Shown here: in pieces, positions 28,491-37,728 of the stretch
How positions within the stretch are numbered: position 1 is the stretch's first letter
How the letters are laid out: the number at the start of each line of letters is the position of its first letter
NCBI GenBank assembly: GCA_947628225.1
Contig: CANQYY010000001.1
Span: forward strand, 1-64,000
Source of the DNA: an uncultured Lachnospiraceae bacterium
Lineage (GTDB): Bacteria; Bacillota; Clostridia; Lachnospirales; Lachnospiraceae
Reading direction: 5' to 3'
Length of the DNA stretch: 64,000 nt
Position numbers and translations under genes: made by a program
Notes under the pieces: generated by a model
What the model saw: the letters and a program-made list of their open reading frames with translations, nothing else
What the model was told of the DNA's origin: nothing
Databases searched by the model: none

Positions 28491-29666
28491 ATGGAGAAAA
28501 AAATAGAGCAGGCGGAACAATATTTAATTCATGCCTATAACCGTTACCCGGTTATGTTAGAGCGTGGGGAGGGAGCGTACCTGTACGATACGGAAGGAAA
28601 GAAATATCTGGACTTTGGAGCCGGGATCGCCGTGTGCGCGCTGGGCTATGGAGATGAAGAATTTAAGGCGGCGCTGATACAGCAGATAGAAAAGGGCATC
28701 CATTTTTCCAACTATTTTTACTCGGAGCCTCTGATGCAGGCGGCAAAGGGGCTTGCCCGGATTACCGGGATGGAAAAAGTATTTATGGCAAACAGCGGTA
28801 CGGAGGCAAATGAGGGAGCCTTAAAACTGGCGCGGAAATATGCTATCTTACAGGGACATGAAAACCGCCACGAGATTATTTCCATGGAAAAGGCTTTCCA
28901 TGGAAGAAGTATGGGAGCTCTCTCGGTAACCGGAACGGCAAAATATCGGGAACCGTTTGAACCTATGTTAGCGGGCGTCAGCTTTGCGCAGTACAACAAT
29001 CTTTCGAGCGTCGAAGAAAAAATAACAGAGAATACCTATGCGATCATCTTAGAAGCAGTCCAGGGCGAGGGCGGGGTTTATCCGGCGGAGGAATCTTTTA
29101 TTCGGGGGATCCGAAAACTTTGCGACGAGCATGATATTGTGATGATCTGTGATGAGATACAGTGCGGCATGGGGCGCACCGGAAAAATGTTTGCCTATGA
29201 GCATTACGGCGTCCGCCCGGATATTGTTACGATGGCAAAAGGGATTGGAAACGGAATTACGGTAGGGGCGTTCGCTGCAAATGAAAAAATAGCGTCTGCA
29301 TTTGTCCCGGGGGATCATGGAACGACCTTCGGCGGTAATCCTCTTGCCTGCGCGGCGGTTGCCAAAACGATTTCCATTTTTGAGGAGAAAAAAATTCCGG
29401 CGCATGTGGAGGAAATGGGAAAATATCTGACGGAACGGCTGAGCCGGTTGGCGCAGACGAAGGAAAAGGTAAAAGAATGCCGTGGGATAGGGCTCCTTCA
29501 GGGGCTGGAACTGACAGAGCCGGCAGCTCCTTATATCCAAAAGGCGCTGGAAAAAGGACTGATTCTGATGGGGGCCGGCGTCAATGTTATTCGCTTTGTC
29601 CCTCCGCTGATAATTGAGAAAAAACATATGGATGAAATGATAACAGTATTGGAAAGCGTTTTGTAA
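28491..29666 (+). CDS. argD: acetylornithine aminotransferase
   Basis: PLP-dependent class III aminotransferase producing N-acetylornithine from the semialdehyde. The PLP lysine is in TMAKGIGNG; the cofactor-binding NSGTEANEGALK, the acidic ICDEIQCG and the GTTFGGNPLA loop are present. Length 391 residues. Last gene of the arg operon, 14 bases after argB. No clear terminator follows. Confidence 0.95.
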   Translation: MEKKIEQAEQYLIHAYNRYPVMLERGEGAYLYDTEGKKYLDFGAGIAVCALGYGDEEFKAALIQQIEKGIHFSNYFYSEPLMQAAKGLARITGMEKVFMANSGTEANEGALKLARKYAILQGHENRHEIISMEKAFHGRSMGALSVTGTAKYREPFEPMLAGVSFAQYNNLSSVEEKITENTYAIILEAVQGEGGVYPAEESFIRGIRKLCDEHDIVMICDEIQCGMGRTGKMFAYEHYGVRPDIVTMAKGIGNGITVGAFAANEKIASAFVPGDHGTTFGGNPLACAAVAKTISIFEEKKIPAHVEEMGKYLTERLSRLAQTKEKVKECRGIGLLQGLELTEPAAPYIQKALEKGLILMGAGVNVIRFVPPLIIEKKHMDEMITVLESVL

Positions 29667-29763
29667 TCCATGAAATTTTCCGGTACGGAATAAAAAACCC
29701 TGCGGATGACGATACTATTTGTCATAGAAAAGAAAGGCAAATAGCAGAAAGCAGGTGTTTTTT

Positions 29764-30198
29764 ATGTGGGGAATATTAGTAGCGGCAATCTCCGGCGCCC
29801 TTATGAGCATTCAGGGAGTATTTAATGCCGAGGTAACCAAGCAGAGCAGTATCTGGCTGTCGGCATCCTTTGTTCAGTTGACGGCGTTTATTGTATGTGT
29901 GGCGGCTTGGCTCCTTACGGGACGGGATGGGACAGTGGGGAGCATATTTCAGGTTACTCCGAAATATATGCTTCTTGGCGGCGCTATCGGGGCTTTTATC
30001 ACCTATACCGTAATTTACAGCATGAATGCTATCGGACCGGCGCGGTCTGTTATGTTTATTGTGGCTGTCCAGCTTCTGGTAGCATATCTTATTGAGCTTC
30101 TCGGGTGCTTTGGAGTGGATAAGCAGCCCTTTGAGTGGAGGAAATGTATCGGAGTCGTGATAATTATTGCCGGAATTGTCACATTTAAGTGGAAATAA
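29764..30198 (+). CDS. small DMT-superfamily transporter (DUF606/YdcZ-like)
   Basis: Small integral membrane protein of 144 residues with about five hydrophobic helices and the family-like segments ISGALMSIQGVFNAEVTK near the N-terminus and GIVTFKWK at the end. Members of this family often pair as heterodimers or act alone as exporters; the substrate is unknown. The ATG at 29764 is preferred over a GTG three codons earlier because AGGTG overlaps the latter. Confidence 0.8.
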   Translation: MWGILVAAISGALMSIQGVFNAEVTKQSSIWLSASFVQLTAFIVCVAAWLLTGRDGTVGSIFQVTPKYMLLGGAIGAFITYTVIYSMNAIGPARSVMFIVAVQLLVAYLIELLGCFGVDKQPFEWRKCIGVVIIIAGIVTFKWK

Positions 30199-30223
30199 AT
30201 AATAAGAAAATTGGAATTTGTTA

Positions 30224-30252
30224 TTGTCAAATATGAATTTGGTTGGTAAAAT
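30224..30252 (+). promoter_or_regulatory. sigma-A promoter for comEA
   Basis: TTGTCA, 17-base spacer, TAAAAT, about 55 bases before the comEA start. Confidence 0.7.
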
Positions 30253-30306
30253 AGCATTGTACATCGAGTTTCCTTTTCCGGCCTTGGAAATAAAGGAGAA
30301 TATCGT

Positions 30307-30912
30307 ATGGACAAAAAAAAGAAAAAATCGGCGATAGCAGTGTGCGCTGTTATCCTCTGCGGCGTGATTTATTTCTATGCCGGTTACACGCCCGGCTCCG
30401 ATGCGGTTGTGACAGAGTCCTTCCGGGATGTTTCGGATGAAACAGGCTCAGGGGAGAAAGCGGCGCCGGCGGAGAAAGAGGCGTCGGAGAAGAAAGTGTA
30501 TATTCATATATGCGGCGAGGTCAAAAAGCCGGGAGTATACATTTTTGACAGGGAACCGAGAGTGATGGAGGTAGTGCAAAGGGCCGGCGGATTTACAAAA
30601 AAGGCGGACCCAAGCGCCATAAATCAGGCAGAGTCGGTGGCAGATGGGACACAGCTTCAGATTGTCAGAAAAGGCGGCAAAAATAACGCCGGAGGCTCTG
30701 AGAAAAATACAGAAAGTTCCGGAAAGATAAATCTTAATCAGGCGTCAAAGGAAGACCTGATGACAATAAGCGGGATAGGGGAATCCAAAGCATCACAAAT
30801 CATAGCCTATCGGGAAGCCAATGGCAGATTTTCCCGGATAGAAGACATTATGAATATATCCGGCATAAAAAACGGTATATTTGAAAAAATCAAGGATTTC
30901 ATTACGGTTTAA
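30307..30912 (+). CDS. comEA: ComEA-type DNA-binding competence protein
   Basis: Membrane-anchored DNA receptor of the uptake machinery. Residues 10-25 form the anchor, a charged linker follows, then a SLBB domain (VYIHICGEVKKPGVY to QLQIVRK, about 62-120) and two helix-hairpin-helix motifs (INLNQASKEDLMTISGIG and IEDIMNISGIKNGIF) at the C-terminus, which bind double-stranded DNA. At 201 residues it is typical for ComEA. The ComEC channel gene lies 3 kb downstream on the same strand, separated by a two-component system and a lipoprotein. Confidence 0.92.
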   Translation: MDKKKKKSAIAVCAVILCGVIYFYAGYTPGSDAVVTESFRDVSDETGSGEKAAPAEKEASEKKVYIHICGEVKKPGVYIFDREPRVMEVVQRAGGFTKKADPSAINQAESVADGTQLQIVRKGGKNNAGGSEKNTESSGKINLNQASKEDLMTISGIGESKASQIIAYREANGRFSRIEDIMNISGIKNGIFEKIKDFITV

Positions 30913-30929
30913 GTAAAGTGGAGGCGGAC

Positions 30930-31625
30930 ATGGCAAAAAAAGTGCTGGTAGTGGATGATGAAAAATTAATAGTAAAAGGAATCCGTTTCAGCCTGGAGCA
31001 GGACGGGATGGAGGTAGATTATGCCTATGATGGAGAAGAGGCGCTGAATGCTGCCCGCCGTACGGAATATGATGTTATTCTTTTAGACGTGATGCTGCCC
31101 AAAATGACGGGGTTTGAAGTGTGCCAGCAAATACGCGAATTTTCGGATGTCCCGATTATCATGCTGACAGCCAAGGGCGACGATATGGACAAAATTCTGG
31201 GACTGGAGTACGGAGCCGATGATTATATTACAAAGCCCTTTAATATTCTTGAAGTAAAGGCGAGGATTAAAGCGATTATCCGCAGAAGCACAGGGAGCAG
31301 CCGGGGAAAGAAGGAGTCTGCTGTCTTAGTGTTCGGCGATATGAAGGTGGATACGGACAGCCGCCGTGTCTTTGTTTTTGATAAGGAGGTAAATCTGACA
31401 GCGAAGGAATTTGACCTTTTAGAGCTGTTGATGAACCATCCTAATAAAGTGTATAGCAGGGAAAAGCTGTTAAATGACGTATGGGGCTACGAATACCCGG
31501 GCGACGTCCGTACAGTGGATGTCCATATCCGCCGGCTGCGGGAAAAGATAGAACCGAATCCAAGCGAACCAAATTATATACATACAAAATGGGGTGTTGG
31601 CTATTATTTCCAAAATCAGGGATAA
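30930..31625 (+). CDS. OmpR/PhoB-family response regulator
   Basis: Transcription factor of 231 residues: receiver domain with phospho-acceptor Asp53 in LLDVMLP and the ADDYITKPF switch lysine, then a winged-helix DNA-binding domain ending in DVHIRRLREKIEP and HTKWGVGYYF. GTGGAGG precedes the ATG. It overlaps the following sensor-kinase gene by about 32 bases, forming a two-component system. The arrangement with a kinase and a GerMN lipoprotein resembles envelope-stress systems in clostridia. Confidence 0.93.
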   Translation: MAKKVLVVDDEKLIVKGIRFSLEQDGMEVDYAYDGEEALNAARRTEYDVILLDVMLPKMTGFEVCQQIREFSDVPIIMLTAKGDDMDKILGLEYGADDYITKPFNILEVKARIKAIIRRSTGSSRGKKESAVLVFGDMKVDTDSRRVFVFDKEVNLTAKEFDLLELLMNHPNKVYSREKLLNDVWGYEYPGDVRTVDVHIRRLREKIEPNPSEPNYIHTKWGVGYYFQNQG

Positions 31626-33036
31626 AATCAAAAAAATTAAAAGCCTTCGGGTCCAGAGTTTGTGTGTGTTAATTCTAACCGGTATCATCCCTCTGGTTAT
31701 ATTCACTCTTATTCTTCTAAATACTTACCGCTCTAAGGCAATTTCACAGCGAATGACAGAACTGCAGGCAAGGGGTACGATTATTTGTAACCTTGTTTTG
31801 TCTTCGGCATTTTTAACCAATGATGTTACCTCTGAAGTAGATTCGGAGCTGACACAGATTTCGGACATTTACGACGGACGGATTCTGGTGGCGGATTCGG
31901 GTCTTGTTGTGAGGAGGGACACCTACGGGCTGGACGAGGGCAGGATTCTTCTGTTAAAGGATGTGATTCTCTGTATTCAGGGCGAACAGCCGCGGGTGGT
32001 CAATCAATACGATAATAATGTACAGATCATTCTTCCTGTATGCCCCTCGGATCATAACGATGTCGAGGGAGCCGTCATTATGGATTTTTCCCTGAGCAGC
32101 GTCAACAAAATGTATGACAGTATTCAAAATATTACCCTTACCATGATCTTACTGCTGGGAGTGGTGGTTATTGTGAGTTCGGTGTTGTATTCGGGCCAGA
32201 TTGTAAAGCCAATGCGGGAGGTTGCCGGTTCTATTGCCAAAATAACGGCAGGGGATTTTAACGAAACAATGGAACTCCATGGATATGCGGAAACTGAACA
32301 GATTTCCGAGGACTTTAACCTGATGTTAAGCGATCTGCAGAATTTGGAGGATGCCAGACAGGAATTTGTGGCAAATGTGTCCCACGAGCTGAAAACCCCG
32401 ATTACTTCCGTAAAGGTTCTGGCAGAATCGCTGATGGCACAGGAAGATGCCCCGGTAGAGCTGTATCAGGAATTTATGGGGGACATCAATAATGAACTGG
32501 AGCGGATGAATAAGATAATCAATGATCTGCTCTCTCTTGTAAAAATGGATAAAAATGCCGCGGAGGTTAATATTGTAGAGATTAATGTAAATGAATTTGT
32601 GGAAAGCATCTTAAAACAGCTCCAGCCTATTGCGGATAAGCGGAATATCGAAATTATTTTTGAGAGCGCGCGGCCTGTTACGGCACAGATTGATGAAGTC
32701 AAAATCGAGATGGCATTTCGGAATTTGATCGAAAATGCCATAAAGTACAACTACGATGGAGGCTGGGTCCGGGTATCTTTAAATGCCGACCATAAGTTTT
32801 TCTACCTGAAGGTGTCGGATTCCGGAGTGGGGATTCCGGAGGAACTTCAGGATAATATTTTTGAGCGGTTTTTCCGTGTGGACAAAGCGCGTTCCAGGGA
32901 AACCGGAGGGAACGGACTGGGTCTTGCGATTACCAGAAATGCGATTTTATTACACCGGGGTTCTATTCGCGTACACAGTGAAGAGAAACAGGGAACTACC
33001 TTTAATGTAAGGATTCCTTTAATGTATCTGGAATAG
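31594..33036 (+). CDS. sensor histidine kinase
   Basis: Membrane kinase of 480 residues, partner of the preceding regulator. Membrane helices about 22-44 and 180-202 enclose an extracellular sensor domain; a HAMP domain follows, then the phospho-acceptor His in NVSHELKTPITS and the ATP-binding N, G1 and G2 boxes (NLIENAIKYN, DSGVGIPEE, GGNGLGLAI). The start is a GTG at 31594 inside the regulator gene (a TTG one codon later is possible); no in-frame ATG lies before the first membrane helix, which makes the non-ATG start likely. Confidence 0.92.
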   Translation: MLAIISKIRDKIKKIKSLRVQSLCVLILTGIIPLVIFTLILLNTYRSKAISQRMTELQARGTIICNLVLSSAFLTNDVTSEVDSELTQISDIYDGRILVADSGLVVRRDTYGLDEGRILLLKDVILCIQGEQPRVVNQYDNNVQIILPVCPSDHNDVEGAVIMDFSLSSVNKMYDSIQNITLTMILLLGVVVIVSSVLYSGQIVKPMREVAGSIAKITAGDFNETMELHGYAETEQISEDFNLMLSDLQNLEDARQEFVANVSHELKTPITSVKVLAESLMAQEDAPVELYQEFMGDINNELERMNKIINDLLSLVKMDKNAAEVNIVEINVNEFVESILKQLQPIADKRNIEIIFESARPVTAQIDEVKIEMAFRNLIENAIKYNYDGGWVRVSLNADHKFFYLKVSDSGVGIPEELQDNIFERFFRVDKARSRETGGNGLGLAITRNAILLHRGSIRVHSEEKQGTTFNVRIPLMYLE

Positions 33037-33045
33037 GAGGATAGT

Positions 33046-33981
33046 ATGAAACGGTTTGGCTATATTCTAATGATGCTATTGTGTACCTTGCTTTTTTCTT
33101 CCTGTGGAGAGAAAAATTCCAATGGCCAAAACAGGTATTTGATTTATTATGTAGATTCCGATGGCGCCGGGCTGGTAAGTGAAGAATATCAGGCGGCAAC
33201 GCCTCCGGAGGATACCGTGAACCTTATCCGTGAACTTTTTACTCAGTTGAAAACCGGAGGGACAGAGGGGATTTATAAAACACCGGTAGCTCCGGAAGTC
33301 GAGGTAAATAATTTCCAGATAAAGGAAACCCAGCTTTCCGTGTATTTCTCTGCCGGTTACAATGCGAAGACGGGAATTGATGAAATTCTTTCCCGGGCGG
33401 CTATAGTAAAGACGCTTTGCCAGGTAGAGGGAATTGAGCATGTGGAATTTTACATCGAGGATCAGCCTCTTATGATTGCCGGCAATGATGTCGGGCTTAT
33501 GGATGCGGACAGTTTCAGCAGCGGCCTTAGTGAAAGCCAGGAAAAACAAAGTAAGAAGGCTGCCTTATATTTTGCGGATGACAGCGGTAAGAAGCTGGTG
33601 GCGGTTTTCGCCGCCGTTACCTATGATGCGGCGAAGCCCTTCGCCCAGCTTTTAGTGGAAAAACTCATAGAAGGGCCGGAGAATCTGGACATAAATTCTT
33701 CTGCGGTTTATCCATCGGTGCCTCCGAATACAGTGATAAACAGTATTACCATACGGGATAATATCTGCTATGTGGACTTCAGCAGGGAATTTAATGAAAG
33801 ACTGGAAGCAGTATCCAGTGACGTCACTATCTATTCGATCGTAAATACCTTGTGCGAGTTATCGAATGTAAATCGGGTGCAGTTCACAATAGCGGGAGAA
33901 TTTCAGGAGCAGTATGGGGAAACGAAAGACTTCCATGCTGCCTATGAGAGAAATCTAAATTTGATAAAAGGAGGAAATTAG
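33046..33981 (+). CDS. GerMN-domain lipoprotein
   Basis: Exported lipoprotein of 311 residues with lipobox LFSSC (Cys20) and two GerMN (sporulation/germination) domains, about 45-150 and 175-295. GerMN proteins are found in spore formers and in LpqB-like partners of two-component systems. The gene begins 9 bases after the kinase stop, so it may modulate that kinase on the outside of the membrane; this link is inferred from position only. AGGAGG precedes the ATG. Confidence 0.88.
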   Translation: MKRFGYILMMLLCTLLFSSCGEKNSNGQNRYLIYYVDSDGAGLVSEEYQAATPPEDTVNLIRELFTQLKTGGTEGIYKTPVAPEVEVNNFQIKETQLSVYFSAGYNAKTGIDEILSRAAIVKTLCQVEGIEHVEFYIEDQPLMIAGNDVGLMDADSFSSGLSESQEKQSKKAALYFADDSGKKLVAVFAAVTYDAAKPFAQLLVEKLIEGPENLDINSSAVYPSVPPNTVINSITIRDNICYVDFSREFNERLEAVSSDVTIYSIVNTLCELSNVNRVQFTIAGEFQEQYGETKDFHAAYERNLNLIKGGN

Positions 33982-36129
33982 TTGGGAAAACGCCCATTAC
34001 TTGCGGCGTTAGTGATTGTGGCAGCCGGGCTTTTATTGCAGCATTACAGACAGTCCCTGCAATCGGTTCCGGCTTACGATAGCGTAGAAAAAAGCCTGGA
34101 ATGCCAGGTGGAAGATATTTCAGGGCAGGGGGAAGCATTATCGGTAACTGCCCGGGATGTGACGGAGCACAAAAAATTTTTCTGCTCCCGTATCAAATTA
34201 TATTCCGGGGAAGGCCGGACTCTTTTTTCAAATCTAAAGGTAGGAAATATCATTTTAATCCAGGGGAAACTCTATTCTTTTTCTGAACCGGGAAATCCCG
34301 GACAATTCAATGAAGCTCAATATTACAGGGAACAGGGAATTGATTACCGTTTCCTGGTACAATCACTGACGATAACCGATCAAAATTATAATAAGAGAAA
34401 ACAATGGCTCCATCAGTGGAAAAACCGTTTTTTACATAAGCTGGAGCAGTGTCTGCCGGAGGGCGATGCCGGTATTATGGCAGCTATGCTCTTAGGGGAA
34501 AAAAGCGGTTTGACAGAGGAAATAAAGGAATTATACCAGAAAAACGGGATTGCCCATATCCTCGCGATTTCCGGACTTCATATTACGATGCTGGGAACCG
34601 GTATTTTTTTCTTTTTACGAAAGTTTATACTGCCCATGAAGGGCGCCGCCGTTCTGTCGGGTATTCTGCTTATATTATATGGAGAATTTACCGGATTTTC
34701 CATTGCTACGCAGCGTGCCGTATGGATGATGCTCTGCCTCCTTTTGGCAAAGGCAGCGGGCAGGCGGTATGATGCGATGAATGCGCTGGCATTAAGCGGC
34801 TGCATCCAGCTTTTTTTTCAGCCGGGCTCCCTTTTTCAATCCGGCTTCTGGCTGTCCTATGGGACGGTGTTCGGAATCCTGCTATTTACGGAGCCCTTTC
34901 GGGATATGAAAAAGAGAGGCGGTCGTCTGTGGGAGGCTGTTTCCGGTTCTCTTGCGATACAGCTTGTCACCCTTCCCATTCTCCTGTATTCGTATTATGA
35001 ATTTCCCCTGTATAGTATTTTCATCAATCTGGTCATCCTTCCCTTTGTCTGTTTCCTGATAGGGCTATCGGCAGCGGGGATCGGCATTTCTTTTTTTTCC
35101 CTGTCCTTAGGGAGGTTTCTTTTTGGGACTGTCCATTTTATATTAAAGTATTATCAGCTTATATGTTATAAGGCAGAGAAACTGCCTTTTCATCAAATCG
35201 TCACCGGCTCCCCTTTTTTCTGGCAGATATTACTATATTATGTTTTTCTGCTTATCTGGCGGCGGTTTCAAAAAAAAGAGAAAAAAAGAAACTATAGCTG
35301 GTTATTAATTGCCGCCGTACTGCTATTACTTTTTCCCTTCCGGGGAAACCGGGAATTGAGTATTACAAATTTGGATGTGGGGCAGGGGGATTGTACCTGT
35401 ATCCGGTTTAAACAAACGGTTATTCTTGTAGACGGAGGAAGCTCTGATGTAGAGCGCATCGGGAAATACAGGATTCATAAGTTTTTGAAATATAATGGAA
35501 TCAATACGGTGGATATGGTGTTTTTATCCCACAGCGACAGCGATCATACAAACGGCATTCTGGAAATGATAGAGGAGTCGGGCAGGTCGGGGCCGGAGAT
35601 TAAAACGATTGTACTTCCCGATATAAAAAAACAGGATGAAAATTATCGGATGCTGGAGAGAAAATGCCGGCAGTCCGGCATACAGATAAAAAAGATGGAG
35701 AGGGGGGACAGGATTTCTATCGGACAACTTTCTCTTCGGTGTCTGCATCCGAATCGCTCCTACGAATGGCAAAGTGAAAATGATTATTCCCTTGTCCTTT
35801 CTGTGGAATACGGGAAATTCCGCGGGTTATTGACCGGGGATTTGGAAGAGGCGGGAGAAGAAACTATAAAAGACCTGTTATCAAAGGTAGATTATTTAAA
35901 AGTAGGGCACCATGGCTCCAAAAGCTCCAGCAGCGAATATTTTCTACAAAAACTGCAACCGAAAATCGCTGTTATTTCAGCAGGGAAGAAAAACCGCTAC
36001 GGGCATCCTGCCAAAGAAGTATTAGACCGCTTAAAAAAAGCAGGTTCCCAAATTTATTCCACCATAGAAAACGGCGCCGTAACCGTTCACAGTGACGGCA
36101 AAAAAACAACCGTATCCACATATAAATAA
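33982..36129 (+). CDS. comEC: ComEC/Rec2 DNA-uptake channel
   Basis: Inner-membrane channel that moves single-stranded DNA into the cytoplasm during transformation. The 715 residues comprise an N-terminal DUF4131-like domain, a competence domain with multiple membrane helices (GIAHILAISGLHI is the family signature near 200), and a C-terminal metallo-beta-lactamase-like nuclease domain (LDVGQGDCTCIRF, LSHSDSDHTNG and VGHHGSKSS). The start is a TTG with AAAGGAGG ten bases upstream. All domains are intact, so natural competence is possible. Confidence 0.94.
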   Translation: MGKRPLLAALVIVAAGLLLQHYRQSLQSVPAYDSVEKSLECQVEDISGQGEALSVTARDVTEHKKFFCSRIKLYSGEGRTLFSNLKVGNIILIQGKLYSFSEPGNPGQFNEAQYYREQGIDYRFLVQSLTITDQNYNKRKQWLHQWKNRFLHKLEQCLPEGDAGIMAAMLLGEKSGLTEEIKELYQKNGIAHILAISGLHITMLGTGIFFFLRKFILPMKGAAVLSGILLILYGEFTGFSIATQRAVWMMLCLLLAKAAGRRYDAMNALALSGCIQLFFQPGSLFQSGFWLSYGTVFGILLFTEPFRDMKKRGGRLWEAVSGSLAIQLVTLPILLYSYYEFPLYSIFINLVILPFVCFLIGLSAAGIGISFFSLSLGRFLFGTVHFILKYYQLICYKAEKLPFHQIVTGSPFFWQILLYYVFLLIWRRFQKKEKKRNYSWLLIAAVLLLLFPFRGNRELSITNLDVGQGDCTCIRFKQTVILVDGGSSDVERIGKYRIHKFLKYNGINTVDMVFLSHSDSDHTNGILEMIEESGRSGPEIKTIVLPDIKKQDENYRMLERKCRQSGIQIKKMERGDRISIGQLSLRCLHPNRSYEWQSENDYSLVLSVEYGKFRGLLTGDLEEAGEETIKDLLSKVDYLKVGHHGSKSSSSEYFLQKLQPKIAVISAGKKNRYGHPAKEVLDRLKKAGSQIYSTIENGAVTVHSDGKKTTVSTYK

Positions 36130-36181
36130 CTTGAAAAACCTGTAAAATGTAGTAAAATATTATATAACTGTTTCGTGCCGC

Positions 36182-36245
36182 AGGATGTAGCAGAACACTG
36201 CCGCTGCAAACTTGTTTGCAAAGAGGCAGTGTTCTGCTACATCCT
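36182..36245 (+). repeat. large perfect hairpin between comEC and holA
   Basis: 21-base arms (36182-36202 and 36225-36245, AGGATGTAGCAG... and its exact complement) enclose a smaller palindrome TGCAAAC-TT-GTTTGCA. No T-run follows, so it is not a classic terminator. It resembles REP/MITE-type dispersed palindromes. Confidence 0.85.
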
Positions 36246-36274
36246 ATGGCGCGTTCAGCGCTAAGCGAGATGGA

Positions 36275-36526
36275 GCGCTGCGCTTTGCGCAGCGTGGGAA
36301 TCGAGCTGGCACGAAACAGAGGGCAGAGGAAAGCGCTGCGCTTTGCGCAGCGTGGGAATCGAGCTGGCACGAAACAGAGGGCAGAGGAAAGCGCTGCGCT
36401 TTGCGCAGCGTGGGAATCGAGCTGGCACGAAACAGAAGGCAGAGGAAAGCGCTGCGCAAAGCGCGGCGTGAGAATCGAGCTGGCACGAAACAGAGGGCAG
36501 AGGAAAACGCTGCGCAAAGCGCAGCG
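36275..36526 (+). repeat. 58-bp tandem repeat array, four units plus a partial fifth
   Basis: Units start at 36275, 36333, 36391, 36449 and 36507. Each opens with a 19-base palindrome CGCTGCGC-TTT-GCGCAGCG (AAA in the loop of the last two) and continues with TGGGAATCGAGCTGGCACGA and a purine-rich tail. The units are nearly identical. The rest of the 415-base gap between comEC and holA holds the hairpin above and a possible promoter (TTGAAA-N16-TAAAAT at 36131-36158). Frames run open through the array on both strands, but a 58-base period shifts frame each unit, so coding is unlikely. Confidence 0.92.
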
Positions 36527-36544
36527 AGGAAATGGAGATGCAGC

Positions 36545-37525
36545 ATGCAAAAAATCACAGAAGAATTAAAAAACAATACCCTGTCGCATTTTCATCTGAT
36601 TTACGGTGAGGAACGCTACATGGTAAGATACTATAAAAATATTCTCGTGGAAAAACTATCTGCGCCGGGAGATGAGATGAACTGCACCTATTTTCAGGGA
36701 AATGACATAAAAGAATCTGCCATAGCAGACGTGGGGCAGATTCTCCCCTTTCTGGCGCCCAATCGATTACTTATCGTGCAGGACAGCGGTTTTTTCAAAA
36801 GAGCGGGAGAGATGGCGGATTATCTGGCAGAATTTCCGGACAGCACCTATGTAGTATTTGTGGAAAGAGAAGTGGATAAAAGAAACCGCCTGTTTAAATG
36901 GGTGGACAAAAACGGCTGCGTGACAGAATGTCAGGTGCAGAGCGAGCCGATGCTGAAAAAATGGATTGCCGGCTATTTAAAACGCGCCGGAAAAAGCATT
37001 GAGGCGCCGGCGGTAGAATTTTTGATAGAGCGTGTGGGAACGGACATGGAAGTGCTGAGCAGCGAAATGGATAAATTAATTAGTTACACGGGAGAACGCA
37101 TGGAAATAAAAAGAGCGGATGTCGGGGACATCTGCTCCGGCTCTGCCGTATCAAAGATCTTTGATATGATCGATGCCGTGGCGTTGGGACAAAAAGAACG
37201 GGCATTGCAGCTATATGGAGATTTACTGGAAAATAAAGAACCGCCGATGTCAATTTTATATCTTTTCACAAGACATATTAATATTTTACTTCAGATGAAA
37301 GAATTATCTGCCGAGGGAAAGAATAAGAATGAAATAGCAAAAAAAATTGGGATTCCCCCTTTTGCCGTACCAAAATATGGAAGGCAGGCGGCGTTATTTA
37401 AACGAAACAGGCTATTTAAGATGCTCTCGGACCGGGCAGATTTTGAGGAAAACTTTAAAAATGGAAAGATAGGCGACCAGTTGGCAGTTGAGTTGTTTTT
37501 AATTCAAGCATTGACAAATTGCTAA
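36545..37525 (+). CDS. holA: DNA polymerase III subunit delta
   Basis: Clamp-loader delta subunit that opens the beta sliding clamp. 326 residues, family-typical, beginning with HFHLIYGEERYMVRYYK and containing the VEREVDKRNRLFKWV and RHINILLQMKEL segments of HolA. The ATG at 36545 has GAGGAAATGGAG upstream. The reading frame is open for another 111 codons through the repeat array, but those residues are repeat-derived and unlike HolA, so the short form is chosen. Confidence 0.92.
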   Translation: MQKITEELKNNTLSHFHLIYGEERYMVRYYKNILVEKLSAPGDEMNCTYFQGNDIKESAIADVGQILPFLAPNRLLIVQDSGFFKRAGEMADYLAEFPDSTYVVFVEREVDKRNRLFKWVDKNGCVTECQVQSEPMLKKWIAGYLKRAGKSIEAPAVEFLIERVGTDMEVLSSEMDKLISYTGERMEIKRADVGDICSGSAVSKIFDMIDAVALGQKERALQLYGDLLENKEPPMSILYLFTRHINILLQMKELSAEGKNKNEIAKKIGIPPFAVPKYGRQAALFKRNRLFKMLSDRADFEENFKNGKIGDQLAVELFLIQALTNC

Positions 37526-37539
37526 ATAAATGGTTTAAT
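37511..37539 (+). promoter_or_regulatory. promoter for tRNA-Ser
   Basis: TTGACA, 17-base spacer, TTTAAT, overlapping the 3' end of holA and about 43 bases upstream of the tRNA. Confidence 0.65.
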
Positions 37540-37581
37540 CATATTGCTTGCTTATTTTTTTAAGCAGAGAATTTCTGCTAT

Positions 37582-37667
37582 GGAGACGTATCGAAGTGGT
37601 CATAACGAGAACGACTCGAAATCGTTTTGCCTTCACGGGCACGTGGGTTCGAATCCCACCGTCTCCG
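37582..37667 (+). tRNA. tRNA-Ser (anticodon CGA)
   Basis: The acceptor stem GGAGACG/CGTCTCC, the anticodon stem AACGA/TCGTT with loop CTCGAAA (anticodon CGA, reading UCG), an extended variable arm TTGCCTTCACGGGCA, and the T arm GTGGGTTCGAATCCCAC are all intact. The long variable arm is diagnostic of serine. CCA is not encoded. A T-rich stretch follows. Confidence 0.95.
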
Positions 37668-37728
37668 TTTTGTTTTTTACACAGCGTAATCCGGAGATGG
37701 TTACCGGTTTTATATGGAGGGAAATATA

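Noticed and set aside
36275..36526. CRISPR array
   Set aside because: Units follow one another directly with no variable spacers, and no cas genes are nearby.
36212..36544. 111-codon in-frame extension of holA through the tandem repeats
   Set aside because: The residues come from the 58-base repeats, are unlike HolA, and a good ribosome site precedes the ATG at 36545.
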